Of a stretch of 64,000 bases of DNA, positions 7,236 through 16,809 are shown piece by piece. Position 1 is the first letter of the stretch; every line of letters starts with the position of its first letter. Source of the DNA: Streptomyces sp. Root1304 (GTDB lineage Bacteria > Actinomycetota > Actinomycetes > Streptomycetales > Streptomycetaceae); assembly GCF_001426405.1 (NCBI RefSeq), contig NZ_LMEP01000009.1, positions 1 to 64,000 of the forward strand. The letters are read 5' to 3'. Under the pieces are notes generated by a model. That model ran no database searches, was not told the DNA's origin, and saw only the letters and a program-made list of their open reading frames with translations. Made by a program: the position numbers and the translations under genes.

Positions 7236-8795
7236 ATGCGACGACCCATCGCACTACGACTCCACGCGGCACTGGCCACCCTGGCCATGGCCGCCGCCAC
7301 CGGCGTGGTGCTTTCGATGCCCCAGGCATCGGCGGCCACCGGCGGAGTCACCGGATACGCGACCCAGAACGGCGGCACCACCGGCGGCGCGGGCGGGCAG
7401 ACCGTACGCGCCACGACCGGGACCGCGATCCACACCGCCCTGTGCAACCGCGCGAGCAGCAGCACCCCGATCACCATCCAGGTCGAGGGAACCATCAACC
7501 ACGCCAACACCGCCAAGGTGTCCGGCCCCAGCTGCAACACCGCCGCCGGCGTCATCGAACTCAAGCAGATCAGCAACGTCACGCTCATCGGTGTCGGCGC
7601 CGGAGCCGTCTTCGATCAACTCGGCATCCACATACGCGAGTCGAGCAACATCATCATCCAGAACGTCACCGTTCGGAACGTCAAGAAGTCCGGCTCACCA
7701 ATCTCCAACGGCGGGGACGCCATCGGCATGGAGAGCGACGTCCGCAACGTCTGGGTCGATCACACCACCCTGGAGGCCTCCGGCGGCGAGTCGGAGGGGT
7801 ACGACGGGCTCTTCGACATGAAGGACAACACCCAGTACGTGACACTGTCGTACAGCGTCCTCCGCAATTCCGGCCGTGGCGGGCTCGTCGGCTCCAGCGA
7901 GACCGAGCTCTCGAACGGCTTCATCACCTACCACCACAACCTGTACGAGAACATCGACTCCCGCGCTCCCCTGCTGCGCGGCGGCACCGCCCACATGTAC
8001 AACAACCACTACCTGCGGCTCAACGAGTCCGGCATCAACTCCCGCGCAGGCGCCCACGCCAAGGTGGACAACAACTACTTCGAGGACTCCAAGGACGTCC
8101 TCGGCACCTTCTACACGGACGCGGCCGGATACTGGCAGGTCAGCGGCAACGCCTTCGACAACGTGACGTGGTCCGCCCGCGGCGCCGAGAACAACCCGGC
8201 CGGTCCCGACCCGAAGTCCAACACCACCGTGGCGATCCCGTACGCCCACACCCTCGACCCGGCCTCGTGTGTACCCGACATCGTCGGCCGAACCGCAGGT
8301 GCGGGCAAGGGACTTCAGGTCTCGGACGGCAACTGCACACCGCAGACGCCCGCACCCACCACGCCGACCCCCACGGCCCCCACGCCGGAGCCGACCTCGC
8401 AGCCCACGACCGGTCCCGGCCAGCCCGCCGGGACCAACCTCAGCATCGGAGCCGGCTCGGACGGTTCGAGCAAGGCCGACGGCACGAGCTACGGCAACGT
8501 GCGGGACGCCGACCCCGGCACGTACTGGTCACCGGCGGGGCCGACCGGTTCCGTGTCGATCAAGTGGGGATCGGCCACCAGCGTCTCCGTCCTCGCGATA
8601 CGCGAGGCGGCCGGGTCCGCCGGTGCGATCGGCGCCTGGCGAGTTCTCAACGGCGACACCGGCGCCGTCCTGGGCTCTGGTAGCGGCGCGGGCGTCATCG
8701 CGGTTCCCCGTACCGCGCTGAAGAAGATCACTTTCGAGATCCTCGGCTCCACCGGGACGCCGAAGGTCTCCGAGTTCGAGACCTACGCCGGGTAG
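7236..8795 (+). CDS. Secreted pectate lyase (PL1) with C-terminal discoidin-like module
   Basis: The 519-aa protein has a Sec signal peptide ending near ASA-ATGG (about residue 34). A PL1 parallel beta-helix follows (about 40-365) with GDAIGMESDVRNVWVDHTTL, GRGGLVGSSETELSNGFITY and the NIDSRAPLLRGG block that holds the catalytic Arg region. A Pro/Thr linker (about 368-400) leads to an approximately 115-aa F5/8-type-C-like module that probably binds plant polysaccharide. The reaction is beta-elimination of polygalacturonate outside the cell. AAGGA lies upstream of the ATG. The gene is monocistronic, with a strong hairpin after the stop and a palindrome upstream. Confidence 0.92.
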   Translation: MRRPIALRLHAALATLAMAAATGVVLSMPQASAATGGVTGYATQNGGTTGGAGGQTVRATTGTAIHTALCNRASSSTPITIQVEGTINHANTAKVSGPSCNTAAGVIELKQISNVTLIGVGAGAVFDQLGIHIRESSNIIIQNVTVRNVKKSGSPISNGGDAIGMESDVRNVWVDHTTLEASGGESEGYDGLFDMKDNTQYVTLSYSVLRNSGRGGLVGSSETELSNGFITYHHNLYENIDSRAPLLRGGTAHMYNNHYLRLNESGINSRAGAHAKVDNNYFEDSKDVLGTFYTDAAGYWQVSGNAFDNVTWSARGAENNPAGPDPKSNTTVAIPYAHTLDPASCVPDIVGRTAGAGKGLQVSDGNCTPQTPAPTTPTPTAPTPEPTSQPTTGPGQPAGTNLSIGAGSDGSSKADGTSYGNVRDADPGTYWSPAGPTGSVSIKWGSATSVSVLAIREAAGSAGAIGAWRVLNGDTGAVLGSGSGAGVIAVPRTALKKITFEILGSTGTPKVSEFETYAG

Positions 8796-8848
8796 GCACC
8801 CTGTCGGGTGGGCCACCGCTCGGCGTCCCGCCACGGCGCTCCTCGCTC

Positions 8849-8884
8849 GTCGGTCCGGTACGGGGTTCCCCGTACCGGACCGAC
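8849..8884. terminator. Strong hairpin after the pectate lyase gene
   Basis: A perfect 17-bp inverted repeat (GTCGGTCCGGTACGGGG arms) has almost no loop. It sits between the pectate lyase stop and the convergent gene ending at 8907. It probably terminates transcription from both sides; there is no T-run. Confidence 0.75.
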
Positions 8885-8906
8885 GTTCCCTCGCGCGCGT
8901 CCGGGA

Positions 8907-9584
8907 TCAGCCCACGAACTCTCGGTCCCCGTACTGCACTTGAGCCTCGTTCCAGTCGGCACCGAGGGCGATCGTGAACGTCCGGGCCAGCGGCAGGTCT
9001 TCGATCTCCGCGACGAGAACGAGCCGCCCGTCGAGCGTCACCGAGCCGCCGCCCAGCTTCTCCCGCGCCTCCGGGTCCTCGGCGAGCCCCTTCCTCAGAT
9101 CGCTCGCCTCGACGCCGGGCACCTCGATCTCGACCGCGTCGGTCTCCGGCGACGTGCGGGGCAGGCAGCGGAAGGTGAGCACGGCCTCCTGGTCGTACTG
9201 CTTGGCGATGACGCCCGCGATGTCCCGCAGCCTCTCGGGGCCGGCGCGGTCGACGTCGAACTCGCGCGAGCGTTCGTACGTCGTCTGCTGCAGCTCGTCC
9301 GACCAGAAGACGCCGTCGAGGAGCGTCGATTCGCCGGGCCTGGCTCCGTGGGCGCGGATGATCCGGCGCACCTCGTGGTCGAAGTGGCGCAGCCGGGTCA
9401 TGAGCCGGGGGTCGTCCGGGTCCGTGATGATCGCGGTGTTGTCGGTCGCGAAGATCTCGGCCGCCGGGCAACCGGGGAGGACGGGGCTCGCGTACGTGCT
9501 CTGCGCGCCGGTGATGCCGAGCAGCAGGGCGGCGACGCCCGTGGCCAGGAAACGGAGGCGGCGGCGGGGGGTGGCGTTCTTCAT
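8907..9584 (-). CDS. Secreted hypothetical protein (225 aa)
   Basis: The product has a positively charged start (KNATPRRRLR) and a hydrophobic signal segment ending near TYAS (about residues 12-32). An acidic domain follows containing DPDDPRLMTRLRHFDHEVRR, a DGVFWSDELQQTTYERSREF segment and GRLVLVAEIEDLPLARTFTI. Cys residues in PGCPA and FRCLP could form a disulfide. I chose the ATG at 9584, directly before the signal sequence; upstream codons are not signal-like. No known catalytic motif is visible. Confidence 0.7.
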   Translation of the reverse strand: MKNATPRRRLRFLATGVAALLLGITGAQSTYASPVLPGCPAAEIFATDNTAIITDPDDPRLMTRLRHFDHEVRRIIRAHGARPGESTLLDGVFWSDELQQTTYERSREFDVDRAGPERLRDIAGVIAKQYDQEAVLTFRCLPRTSPETDAVEIEVPGVEASDLRKGLAEDPEAREKLGGGSVTLDGRLVLVAEIEDLPLARTFTIALGADWNEAQVQYGDREFVG

Positions 9585-9756
9585 GGCGTGATCAACGAGC
9601 CGGGGCGGGGATCGTTGCGTCGGCTCCTGCCGTCCCGGCGGCCCCACCTGCCCTGTCCGCCCCATCAGCACCCTCATTGTCGTCGGCGCCGTCGACAGGA
9701 GTCCTCGGGTCCTCGTGCCCGCGTGTCGCGTCGGCGTTCTCGACGCGCCGGGGCGA

Positions 9757-10488
9757 TCAGGGATTCGGGACCGCGTCGACCTGGCCGAGTCCCCCGACGA
9801 GGAGGGTCAGGCCGAAGGCGAACTCCTCGGCCGGGGACACCGACGTCAGGGACCGGACCGCCCGACCGAGGGCGGGGTACGCGTCCGGGTCGAGCCCCCG
9901 GTAGAAGGCGGCGAGTTCGGCACCCTGCTCGGGTGCGGCGGCGGGGCCGTACTGCTGGGCGGCGAAGCCGATGACGTAGTGCGTGACGGCGGTGAAGGCG
10001 CGGGCGGCGAGGGCCACCGGCAGGCCGTGCGCGAGCAGGGCGCTCAGGACGCGCTCGCGCCGGGCGAGCCCGTGGGGGCCGACCGGGACGTACGCCATGA
10101 GGAGCGGCAGGGTGTGCGGGTGGCTGCGCAGGGTGTCGTGGAAGCGGTGGGCCGTGGTCGTGAGGACCTCCCGCCAGTCCGCGGCGGTGGCGAGCCCGTT
10201 CAGGTCGACCTCCCCGAGGACGCTGTCGACGGCGTACGCCAGGATCTCGTCCTTGCCGTCGAAGTGGCGGTAGAGGGTGGCCGTTCCGGAGTTCAGTGCC
10301 TCGGCGAGCGTGCGGAGGGAGAACGCCTGGACACCGTGCTCGTCGACCAGGTCCAGCGCGGCGGCGACGATGTGGGCGGGGTCGAGCGAGGGACGGCCCC
10401 GCCGGGGCTCGGGGGCCGCGGCGGGGGCGGGAGCGGGTCGGGAGGCCCACCAGGCCGGACTGCCGGGGGGCGGCGGGGTGGTCGCCAT
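9757..10488 (-). CDS. TetR/AcrR-family regulator
   Basis: The 243-aa product has a Pro/Ala-rich N-terminal tail of about 30 residues. The TetR helix-turn-helix follows (about 33-78): IVAAALDLVDEHGVQAFSLR, then TLAEALNSGTATLYRHFDGK. The C-terminal ligand domain is helical and typical of the TetR_C class. It lies downstream of, and co-directional with, a catabolic-looking block, which it may control. A candidate operator is the 49-bp palindrome at 12451-12499. Confidence 0.85.
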   Translation of the reverse strand: MATTPPPPGSPAWWASRPAPAPAAAPEPRRGRPSLDPAHIVAAALDLVDEHGVQAFSLRTLAEALNSGTATLYRHFDGKDEILAYAVDSVLGEVDLNGLATAADWREVLTTTAHRFHDTLRSHPHTLPLLMAYVPVGPHGLARRERVLSALLAHGLPVALAARAFTAVTHYVIGFAAQQYGPAAAPEQGAELAAFYRGLDPDAYPALGRAVRSLTSVSPAEEFAFGLTLLVGGLGQVDAVPNP

Positions 10489-10716
10489 GCGCTCGGGGCC
10501 TTTCTCGGTGACGGGGGCTGTGCTCGGTGCCGGGGTCTGTGCGCAGTGGTGGAGTCGGGGCTCGGTGCCGGCCGGTCCGCCCCCGCGTCGGCGGCAGATC
10601 GGCCCCGGTCCCCCTCGGCACCGGTGGCCGCTCTGACAGCCGGCACGCCTCGGCCGCGGGCACGCGACTCCCCGCCTGCCGCATCGCAGTGAACCACCGT
10701 ACCCCCGGGCCCGACG

Positions 10717-12403
10717 TCAGGCGGGCCCGATCCCGGCGGTGAACACGCCGCCCGCATGACCGACGTGGACCGCGGCCCCGCCGTGACTCACGCGGTCGAC
10801 ATGGCTCACCTGGCCGACGTAACCGTCCGGGCGCACGAGCAGGACCGTGTCCTCGGTGATGCCGTACGTGGCGAGGAGCGCCGCCTCACGTGACGTGCGG
10901 GGGTCGGTGTGCCCGAGGACGGTGTGCCGGCGCAGCGGGACACCTCCCGTCGGCCAGGGCAGGCGTTCGACGGCCGTCGCGGCGCGTGGCCCGAAGGCGA
11001 GGGCGGTGAAGTGCGGGCCCCGGAAGAGGTCGAAGAGCCGGTTCGCCGTCCCGGCGGCCTCGGGAAGGGCGGCGTCCGGTGCGCGGTCGCCGCAGCGCAG
11101 GGTCGCGGTGCGGGGTCCGTCGGCGGGGGCGAGCGGGCCGCCGAAGTAGGAGATGTCGAGCTGGTGTTCGTCCGGCCCCCGGGTGAGGCCGCCGGGACGG
11201 GTACGGCGCAGTCCTTCGTACAGTTCGGTGGAGCGGCCGAGGACCTGCGCGGCGACGGGGCGCCGCTCGTGCTCGTAACTGTCCAGGAGTACGTCGTCGG
11301 CGCCGGCCAGGACCTGCTGGAGCTTCCAGCCGAGGTTGTGGGCGTCCTGGACGCCGGTGTTCAGGCCCTGTGCCCCGGCCGGTGTGTGGACGTGGGCGGC
11401 GTCGCCGCACAGCAGCAGGCGGCCGGCGCGGTAGCGCTCGGCGAGGCGGACGTTGGGGCGGAAGACCGAGGACCAGGTGACCTCGCGCAGAGTCAGGGAG
11501 CGCCCGACGCGGCGGCGCAGGAGGGCGGCGAGGGCGGGTTCGGTGAGGTCGACGGGGTCGGCCGGACCGATTCTGATCATGAGCTGGAAGCGATTCCTGG
11601 CGCCCGGCAGGGGGCAGGCGGCGACGCTGCGGCCCCGGAGGCGGGGGCCAGATGTGCCAGCGGTCGCCGGACAGGCCGTCGACGGTGCCGTCCACGAGGA
11701 TCATCCGGTCGGACTCGTCGGTGGTGCCGTCGAACGTGATGCCCGCCGCCTTGCGGACGGTGCTGGAACCGCCGTCGGCGCCGACGACGTACCGGCTCCT
11801 CAGCCGCCTCCCGTCGTCCAGTCGCACCGTGCACTTCTCCTCGTCCTGGGTGATCTCGACGGCTCGGACGCCGAAGTCGACGCGTACGCCGAGGCGCTCG
11901 ACGGCTTCGTGGAGGAGGGCGGTGGTGGCGTACTGCGGGAGCAGGAGCACGTCGCGGTAGGGGGTGCCGGCGCCTTCCGGGGCGGTGGCGTGCATGTGCC
12001 ATGTCTTGGTGAAGGGGCCCAGGTGCAGGCCCATCGGCGGGTACGCGCCGCCCGCGCCGAGTGCCGCGTCGGCCAGGCCGAGGTCGTCCAGGACCTCCAG
12101 GGTGCGCGGCTGGACGCCCTTGGCGCGCGAGCCCTCGAAGCGCCTCCCGGCGCGCTCCACGAGTCGAACGGGGATCCCCCGTCGGGCCAGATCGAGCGTG
12201 AGGGCGAGCCCTACGGGGCCGGCGCCGATGACGACGACGGTGGTGGTGGTGGTGTCGGCCGTATCAGCGGCGTCGAAGTCGGCGCCGGGCGTTCCGGCCG
12301 GACGAGCGGTGTCAGCCACTTCAGCGGTACGAGCGATGTCGACCGCGTCCCCAGTACGAGCCGTGTCCGCCGCATCGGCAGGCGCGTCCTTCGATTCCGC
12401 CAT
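10717..12403 (-). pseudogene. FAD-dependent aromatic monooxygenase with a frameshift
   Basis: The N-terminal part shows TTVVVIGAGPVGLALTLDLA (FAD-binding GxGxxG) and YVVGADGGSSTVRKAAGITF (DG motif). The C-terminal part, in another frame, has LLLCGDAAHVHTPAGAQGLN (GD motif) and a thioredoxin-like tail, as in PheA/TfdB-type hydroxylases. The frame switches at a run of five G at 11643-11647; removing one base restores a continuous protein of about 560 aa. The start at 12403 follows GAGGGG. Residues 4-50 are an Ala/Asp/Thr-rich low-complexity extension. It could be a true pseudogene or an assembly indel. Confidence 0.8.
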
Positions 12404-12450
12404 GTCCAGCACCCCTCGCCGTCCCCCGGCTGCGCGGTCCGTCACGCGCA

Positions 12451-12499
12451 CCCCCATCGAGTATTTCGGCTACAGCGTATCCGAAATACTCGATGGGGG
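12451..12499. promoter_or_regulatory. Perfect 19-bp-arm palindrome (probable TetR operator)
   Basis: CCCCCATCGAGTATTTCGG (12451-12469) is repeated in perfect inverse at 12481-12499 around an 11-bp centre. It lies upstream of the monooxygenase start and just after the alcohol dehydrogenase stop. The AT-containing inner part (GTATTTCGG and CCGAAATAC) resembles TetR-family operators. A terminator role for the dehydrogenase gene is the alternative. Confidence 0.6.
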
Positions 12500-12522
12500 A
12501 ATCGCCCTGGGTGCAGCCGCCC

Positions 12523-13563
12523 TCAGCCGTGGGGCAGGACCACCGCGCGCCCGTTGATGCGCCCCTCGTGCAGCCGCTCGTAGGCCTTCGGTGCGTCGTC
12601 CAGGCCGTACGTCTCGACGTGCACGTCCACCGCGCCGGAACGGGCCAGGTCGAGCACCTCGATCAGCTCCGCCCGGGTCCCCCAGTACGGGGAGGTCACC
12701 GAGACCTCGTACGGCAGGGCTCCGAAGCCGACGGGCAGCGCGCCGCCACCGAGGCCGACGATGGTGACGTCACCCTCGACCGCGGCCATCGCACCGGCGG
12801 ACGTCACCGTGGGCTGGGCCCCCACGAAGTCGAGGACGACCTCGGCGCCCCGGCCGCCGGTCAGTTCACGGACCGAGGCGGCAGCGGCGGCGTCGGACAG
12901 GACCGTCTCGTGCGCGCCCACGGCGCGGGCGAGGGCGAGCTTCTCCTCGGTGACGTCCAGGGCCACGACCCGGGCGGCGGTCATCGCGCGCAGCAGCTGG
13001 ATGGCGACGTGGCCGAGACCGCCCGTCCCGATCACGACGGCGGTGCTGCCGGGGACGAGTTTCGGGAGGGACCGCTTGACCGCGTGGTACGGGGTGAGGC
13101 CGGCGTCCGTGAGCGGCACGGCCCGCACGGGGTCGAGGTCGCCGAGCGGCACGAGGTGACGGGGGCTGTCGACGATCATGTACTCGGCGATGGCGCCGGG
13201 GGCGCCGAGTCCGGGCGGCCTGATGCCGAGCTCCGCGGCCCGCAGGCAGTAGTTCTCCTTGCCCTGGGCGCACATGAAGCAGGTGCCGCAGCCCCAGGGG
13301 CCGTAGACGGCGACGGCGTCACCGACGGCGAAGCCCTCGGCGCCGGCGCCCAGGGCCGCGACGGTGCCCACGCCCTCGTGTCCGAGAGTCAGCGGCAGCG
13401 GGAACGGCAGCTGCTCGGCGGACCAGCTCATGACCGCGATGTCGGAGTGACAGACCCCGGCGGCGGTGACCTTCAGGAGGACCTGGCCGGGCCCGGGTTC
13501 CGGGTCGGGGACGGTGACGACCTCGGGCGCGGCGCCCACCGTGCGGTACTGCAGTGCCTTCAT
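12523..13563 (-). CDS. Zinc-dependent alcohol dehydrogenase (MDR family)
   Basis: The 346-aa protein has catalytic-zinc ligands in GVCHSDIAVM and LGHEGVG. A full structural-zinc cluster (C-x2-C-x2-C-x7-C) lies in GCGTCFMCAQGKENYC, and the Rossmann motif is VVIGTGGLGHVAIQLLRAMT. This is the NAD(P)-dependent primary-alcohol dehydrogenase layout. The ATG at 13563 starts KALQYRTVG; the open frame upstream is a shadow of the SDR gene. It lies 48 bp after the SDR gene in a leftward operon with a monooxygenase, suggesting oxidation of an alcohol, ketone or terpene substrate. Confidence 0.9.
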   Translation of the reverse strand: MKALQYRTVGAAPEVVTVPDPEPGPGQVLLKVTAAGVCHSDIAVMSWSAEQLPFPLPLTLGHEGVGTVAALGAGAEGFAVGDAVAVYGPWGCGTCFMCAQGKENYCLRAAELGIRPPGLGAPGAIAEYMIVDSPRHLVPLGDLDPVRAVPLTDAGLTPYHAVKRSLPKLVPGSTAVVIGTGGLGHVAIQLLRAMTAARVVALDVTEEKLALARAVGAHETVLSDAAAAASVRELTGGRGAEVVLDFVGAQPTVTSAGAMAAVEGDVTIVGLGGGALPVGFGALPYEVSVTSPYWGTRAELIEVLDLARSGAVDVHVETYGLDDAPKAYERLHEGRINGRAVVLPHG

Positions 13564-13610
13564 GGCGCTTTCCTCTCCAGTGCGTTCGTGTGTGGGGGGG
13601 GCCGGCGGTC

Positions 13611-14384
13611 TCAGCGGGCCGAGTAGGCGCCGTCGACCAGGTGGTAGCTGCCGTGCACGAAGGACGCCCGCTCCGAGAGCAGGAACGCGACGAGCTCGGC
13701 GACCTCCTCCGCCCGGCCCAGCCGCCCCGCCGGGTGCAGGGCCACCAGCGCCTCGTACGCCTCTTCGCCGATCCCCGCGAGGAGGGGCGTGTCGATGTAG
13801 CCGGGACCGACGGCGTTGATACGTACCCCCTGGGAGGCGTGTTCGAGTGCCGCCGTCTTGGTGAGTCCGACGACGCCGTGCTTGGCGGCGACGTACGCGG
13901 CGCTGCCCGCGGAACCGTTCGTGCCGAGGATCGAGGCCATGTTCACGACGGCGCCGCCACCGGAGGCGAGGATCGCGGGCAGTTCGTGGCGGAGGGAGTA
14001 GAAGACGCCGTCCAGGTTGGTGGAGACGACGCGCCGCCACTCCTCGGCGGGGGTCTCGACGATCGGGGCGCGGCGGCCGGCGACGCCGGCGTTGTTGACG
14101 GCCAGGTGAAGGGCGCCGAAAGCGGCGACCGTGGCCTCGACGCCGGCCTGTACGGAGGCGTCGTCGGTGACGTCCATCCGTACGGCGAGGGCGCGGGCGC
14201 CGTCCTCGGTCAGTTCGGCGACGGCCTCGGTGGCGCGGTCGGCGTCGTAGTCGGCGACGGCCACGGCGGCGCCCGCGTGGGCGAGGCGGCGGGCGACGGC
14301 GAGTCCGATGCCGGAGGCGCCGCCGGTGACGAGCGCGATCCGGCCTGCGAACTCCTGGGGGTGGGCGGTCGGGGAGAGGGTCAT
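13611..14384 (-). CDS. Short-chain dehydrogenase/reductase
   Basis: This is a classical 257-aa SDR. The nucleotide-binding motif is ALVTGGASGIGLAVARRLAH, the structural motif is NNAG, and the catalytic region has Ser in VVNMASILG and Tyr-Lys in AAYVAAKHG. A PG motif and SFVHGSYHLVDGAYSAR close the protein. The acidic residue after beta-2 (VADYD) favours NAD(H). It is part of the leftward oxidation operon, downstream of its divergently flanked TetR gene. Confidence 0.9.
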   Translation of the reverse strand: MTLSPTAHPQEFAGRIALVTGGASGIGLAVARRLAHAGAAVAVADYDADRATEAVAELTEDGARALAVRMDVTDDASVQAGVEATVAAFGALHLAVNNAGVAGRRAPIVETPAEEWRRVVSTNLDGVFYSLRHELPAILASGGGAVVNMASILGTNGSAGSAAYVAAKHGVVGLTKTAALEHASQGVRINAVGPGYIDTPLLAGIGEEAYEALVALHPAGRLGRAEEVAELVAFLLSERASFVHGSYHLVDGAYSAR

Positions 14385-14447
14385 GTCAGGTCCTTGGTGT
14401 GCGGAGGGTGGGGGTGATGGCGGCGATGGGGACGGATCGATCCGCCG

Positions 14448-15065
14448 CTACGGCGGCTCGGCCGCGAGGAGGGCGAAGGCCTCCTCCACGAGGCCGGGCA
14501 GCGCCTCCGGATCGCCGTCGGCCACCCAGGCGCGGGTGGCCGCCATGAGCGCCGCCGCGCCGGAGCCGACGGCCACGGCGGGCCGCAGGTCGCGCACCGA
14601 GTCGGCGCCGATCCGGGTGGCGACCAGCCGCACGGAGGCGGCCTCGCCCTCCAGGAGGAGGCGCCGGAGTACGGCGCGCAGGGGCGCTTCGTCCTCGGCG
14701 AGGCGGAAGACCTCCCGCACCCCCGCACGGCGGTGCCAGGCCGGGACGGCCGGGTCCGCCAGCCAGACCCGCAGGGCCGCCCGGTAGGCGGTGAGCGGGG
14801 TCTCGCGCGCCGGGCGGGCGGCGAGGGCCTCGTTGATCCGTACACAGTCGGCGCGGATGCCGTCCAGGACGGCTTCCTCCTTGGAGGCGAAGTAGCGGCT
14901 GAAGGTGCGCCGGGAGACGCCGACCGCGTCGGTGACGTCCTCGACGGAGACTCCGGCCGTTCCGTGTTCCAGGACGAGCCGCAGTGCGGCCTCGCCCAGC
15001 GCCTCGCGGGTCCGCGTCCCCTTCGGGCCGCGCCGCGGGCTTCGGCGTTCTCGCTCCGTGCTCAT
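14448..15065 (-). CDS. TetR-family regulator of the dehydrogenase operon
   Basis: The 205-aa product has the DNA-binding domain EALGEAALRLVLEHGTAGVS, then VEDVTDAVGVSRRTFSRYFA, and a helical ligand domain ending FALLAAEPP. I use the ATG at 15065 (STERERRSPRRGPKG); a second ATG five codons upstream has no better ribosome site. A 19-bp palindrome at 15086-15104 covers the likely promoter, suggesting autorepression. The SDR and ADH genes follow in the same direction. Confidence 0.85.
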   Translation of the reverse strand: MSTERERRSPRRGPKGTRTREALGEAALRLVLEHGTAGVSVEDVTDAVGVSRRTFSRYFASKEEAVLDGIRADCVRINEALAARPARETPLTAYRAALRVWLADPAVPAWHRRAGVREVFRLAEDEAPLRAVLRRLLLEGEAASVRLVATRIGADSVRDLRPAVAVGSGAAALMAATRAWVADGDPEALPGLVEEAFALLAAEPP

Positions 15066-15085
15066 ATTTGTACCGTACACCTATT

Positions 15086-15104
15086 AATGTCGCAGTGAGA
15101 CATT
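15086..15104. promoter_or_regulatory. TetR-type operator palindrome
   Basis: AATGTC-GCAGTGA-GACATT has 6-bp perfect arms, 21 bp before the tetR-like start and 117 bp before the divergent GH16-like gene. It could control both. The inner bases are also partly symmetrical. Confidence 0.55.
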
Positions 15105-15220
15105 CCGGGGCACCCGCATGACCCCGATGGCGGACGGACCCGTGACGACTTGTCGCCAATCCGCGTTCTCGAAGGTCCGTGGAGTGCATGGTGGGAGTGC
15201 CCCACCGGAAGGAGCGTGCC

Positions 15221-15943
15221 GTGCTGTCCGACCTCTTCGACCGCCTGTTGAAACGCGGTGCCGGCCCCGGCTCGATCGGGCGTCCGCGGCTACCGGGGAC
15301 CCTCGTCCTCGACGCGGACTTCTCCTCGGCCGAGCAGTGGACCGCCGGCCACTCCTGGGCCTATCCCGACGGCGGGCCGACCAACCCGGGCGACAACAAA
15401 CTCGACTACCTCGTGGACGACCCCTCGTACAGCCGGACGGGGCTCTTCCGGGCGACCCGCCGGACCGACGGGCTCTGGGACGCGGGGCTGCTCACCACGG
15501 AGGGCAGCCCGGAGGGCTTCCTCGTGCGCACCGGCGACGTCCTGGAGGCGCGGGTGCGCCTGCCGGAGGAGACGGGTGCATGGCCGGCGATCTGGACCTG
15601 GCTCGACGGCGGGCAGGAGATCGACGTCTTCGAGTACCACCCCGACAACCCCGACCTGCTCGAACTGTCGAACCGGATCCGGGGCCGCCACCACTACTTC
15701 CGGGATCCGGCCGTCCGGCCCGGGGCGTGGGTCGACCTGCGGGTCGACTTCGGCTCCCGGAACGTCGTGTGGTGGGTCAACGGCGCACGCGTCTTCGACG
15801 ACCGCAGGGGGGTGGGCCGTTCGTGGCGGGCCCACCTCATCGTGAACCTCTCGGTCTGCGCGGGCCGGTACCACCCGGCGCCCGACGCCGACACGTCGGA
15901 GATGTCGTACGAGGTCGCGGCGTTGCGGGTGTACCGGGACTGA
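15221..15943 (+). CDS. GH16-like beta-glucanase/concanavalin-fold protein
   Basis: The 240-aa protein has the GH16 signature EIDVFEYH (E-x-D-x-x-E catalytic triad) in the context [20 protein letters not shown], followed by beta-jelly-roll segments and a C-terminal [11 protein letters not shown] strand. GH16 enzymes hydrolyse beta-1,3 or 1,3-1,4 glucans. I chose the GTG at 15221 because GGAAGGAG lies 7 bases upstream. No signal peptide is evident, which is unusual for the family, so an intracellular or non-classical role is possible. Confidence 0.8.
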   Translation: MLSDLFDRLLKRGAGPGSIGRPRLPGTLVLDADFSSAEQWTAGHSWAYPDGGPTNPGDNKLDYLVDDPSYSRTGLFRATRRTDGLWDAGLLTTEGSPEGFLVRTGDVLEARVRLPEETGAWPAIWTWLDGGQEIDVFEYHPDNPDLLELSNRIRGRHHYFRDPAVRPGAWVDLRVDFGSRNVVWWVNGARVFDDRRGVGRSWRAHLIVNLSVCAGRYHPAPDADTSEMSYEVAALRVYRD

Positions 15944-15961
15944 CACGCCGTCGCAGCGCGT

Positions 15962-15984
15962 CGCAGGGGGCAGCGACCCCTGCG
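15962..15984 (+). terminator. Hairpin after the GH16-like gene
   Basis: CGCAGGGG and CCCCTGCG form an 8-bp perfect stem with a 7-base loop, 19 bp after the stop. There is no T-run, as is usual in this kind of genome. Confidence 0.55.
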
Positions 15985-16062
15985 GGAACGGGTGTTGCGT
16001 AGGCTCGAACAGAGCGTTCCGCGCCCGCGCACCGCGCTGCCCGTACGACGAGGAGGACCCCC

Positions 16063-16809
16063 ATGAACACCGCCGACGAGGGACGGCAGCGGCAGCTGGA
16101 CGCGGCCAGCGTCATCAACGCCAAGAAGACGCTCCTCCAGCTGCTCGCCCGCGCGGGCGTCTACACCGGCGACGCCGAGGAGCTCATCGGCCTCGTCGAG
16201 ACCGGCGCCCTCTCCCTCGCCCACGCGGAGGTCGACGGGATCCGGAAGAGCGCCCCCGAGGAGAGGGGCGAGGGGAACGGGGAGGAGTACGCGGCCGGGT
16301 GGGCCGACGGTGCGCGGACCGTCACCGACGCGCTCGGGGTCCTCGCCGAGCAGGCCCTCGTCCGGGCCGTCACCGCGGGCCCTTCGGCCGACGCCGCCGA
16401 CGAGCGCTCCCCCGTCCGCCGGGCGGAGATGGAACGGACCAAGGTCGCGGTCACCCCGCTCTACCTCTCGTTCAGCGACGTCTCCGACCTCGACCCCGAG
16501 GTCACCGAGCAGGTGCTCGGCGCCGTCCTCCGTACGATGAGCCCCCGGCAGCGGGCCGGGTACCCGGGCCGCCTCGCGGAGTTCACGTCCGCCCACCAGG
16601 AGCGCCTGGAGCGGCTGTACGCGGAGTACGGGCCCGGCAGCCCGATCGCCGTCCACGGCCGGTACTCCCTCGTCCACTCCCCCACCAGCGTCGCCGTACT
16701 GGAGCGGCTCGCGGCGACGCCGTCGGCCCTGCACGAGGAATGGGACGCCGCGGAGCTGCCGCCGGCGTGGCTCGACGGGCTGACGACGGCCTGGGGTTCG
16801 CCCGCCTGA
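16063..16809 (+). CDS. Hypothetical cytoplasmic protein (248 aa)
   Basis: The ATG follows GAGGAGG with ideal spacing. The product is soluble, acidic and mostly helical: [20 protein letters not shown], a low-complexity acidic middle (about residues 60-115), then [20 protein letters not shown] and a helical tail. I recognise no domain. It lies 119 bp after the GH16-like gene, beyond a hairpin, so it is probably its own transcript. Confidence 0.7.
   Translation: MNTADEGRQRQLDAASVINAKKTLLQLLARAGVYTGDAEELIGLVETGALSLAHAEVDGIRKSAPEERGEGNGEEYAAGWADGARTVTDALGVLAEQALVRAVTAGPSADAADERSPVRRAEMERTKVAVTPLYLSFSDVSDLDPEVTEQVLGAVLRTMSPRQRAGYPGRLAEFTSAHQERLERLYAEYGPGSPIAVHGRYSLVHSPTSVAVLERLAATPSALHEEWDAAELPPAWLDGLTTAWGSPA

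Noticed and set aside
7067..8683. Alternative plus-strand frame over the pectate lyase
   Set aside because: Arg/His/Pro-rich frame shift of the true gene; no ribosome site or domain.
9757..15065. A natural-product biosynthetic gene cluster
   Set aside because: The monooxygenase, ADH, SDR and two TetR genes could be tailoring enzymes, but no PKS, NRPS, terpene synthase or other core gene is present; a catabolic operon fits better.
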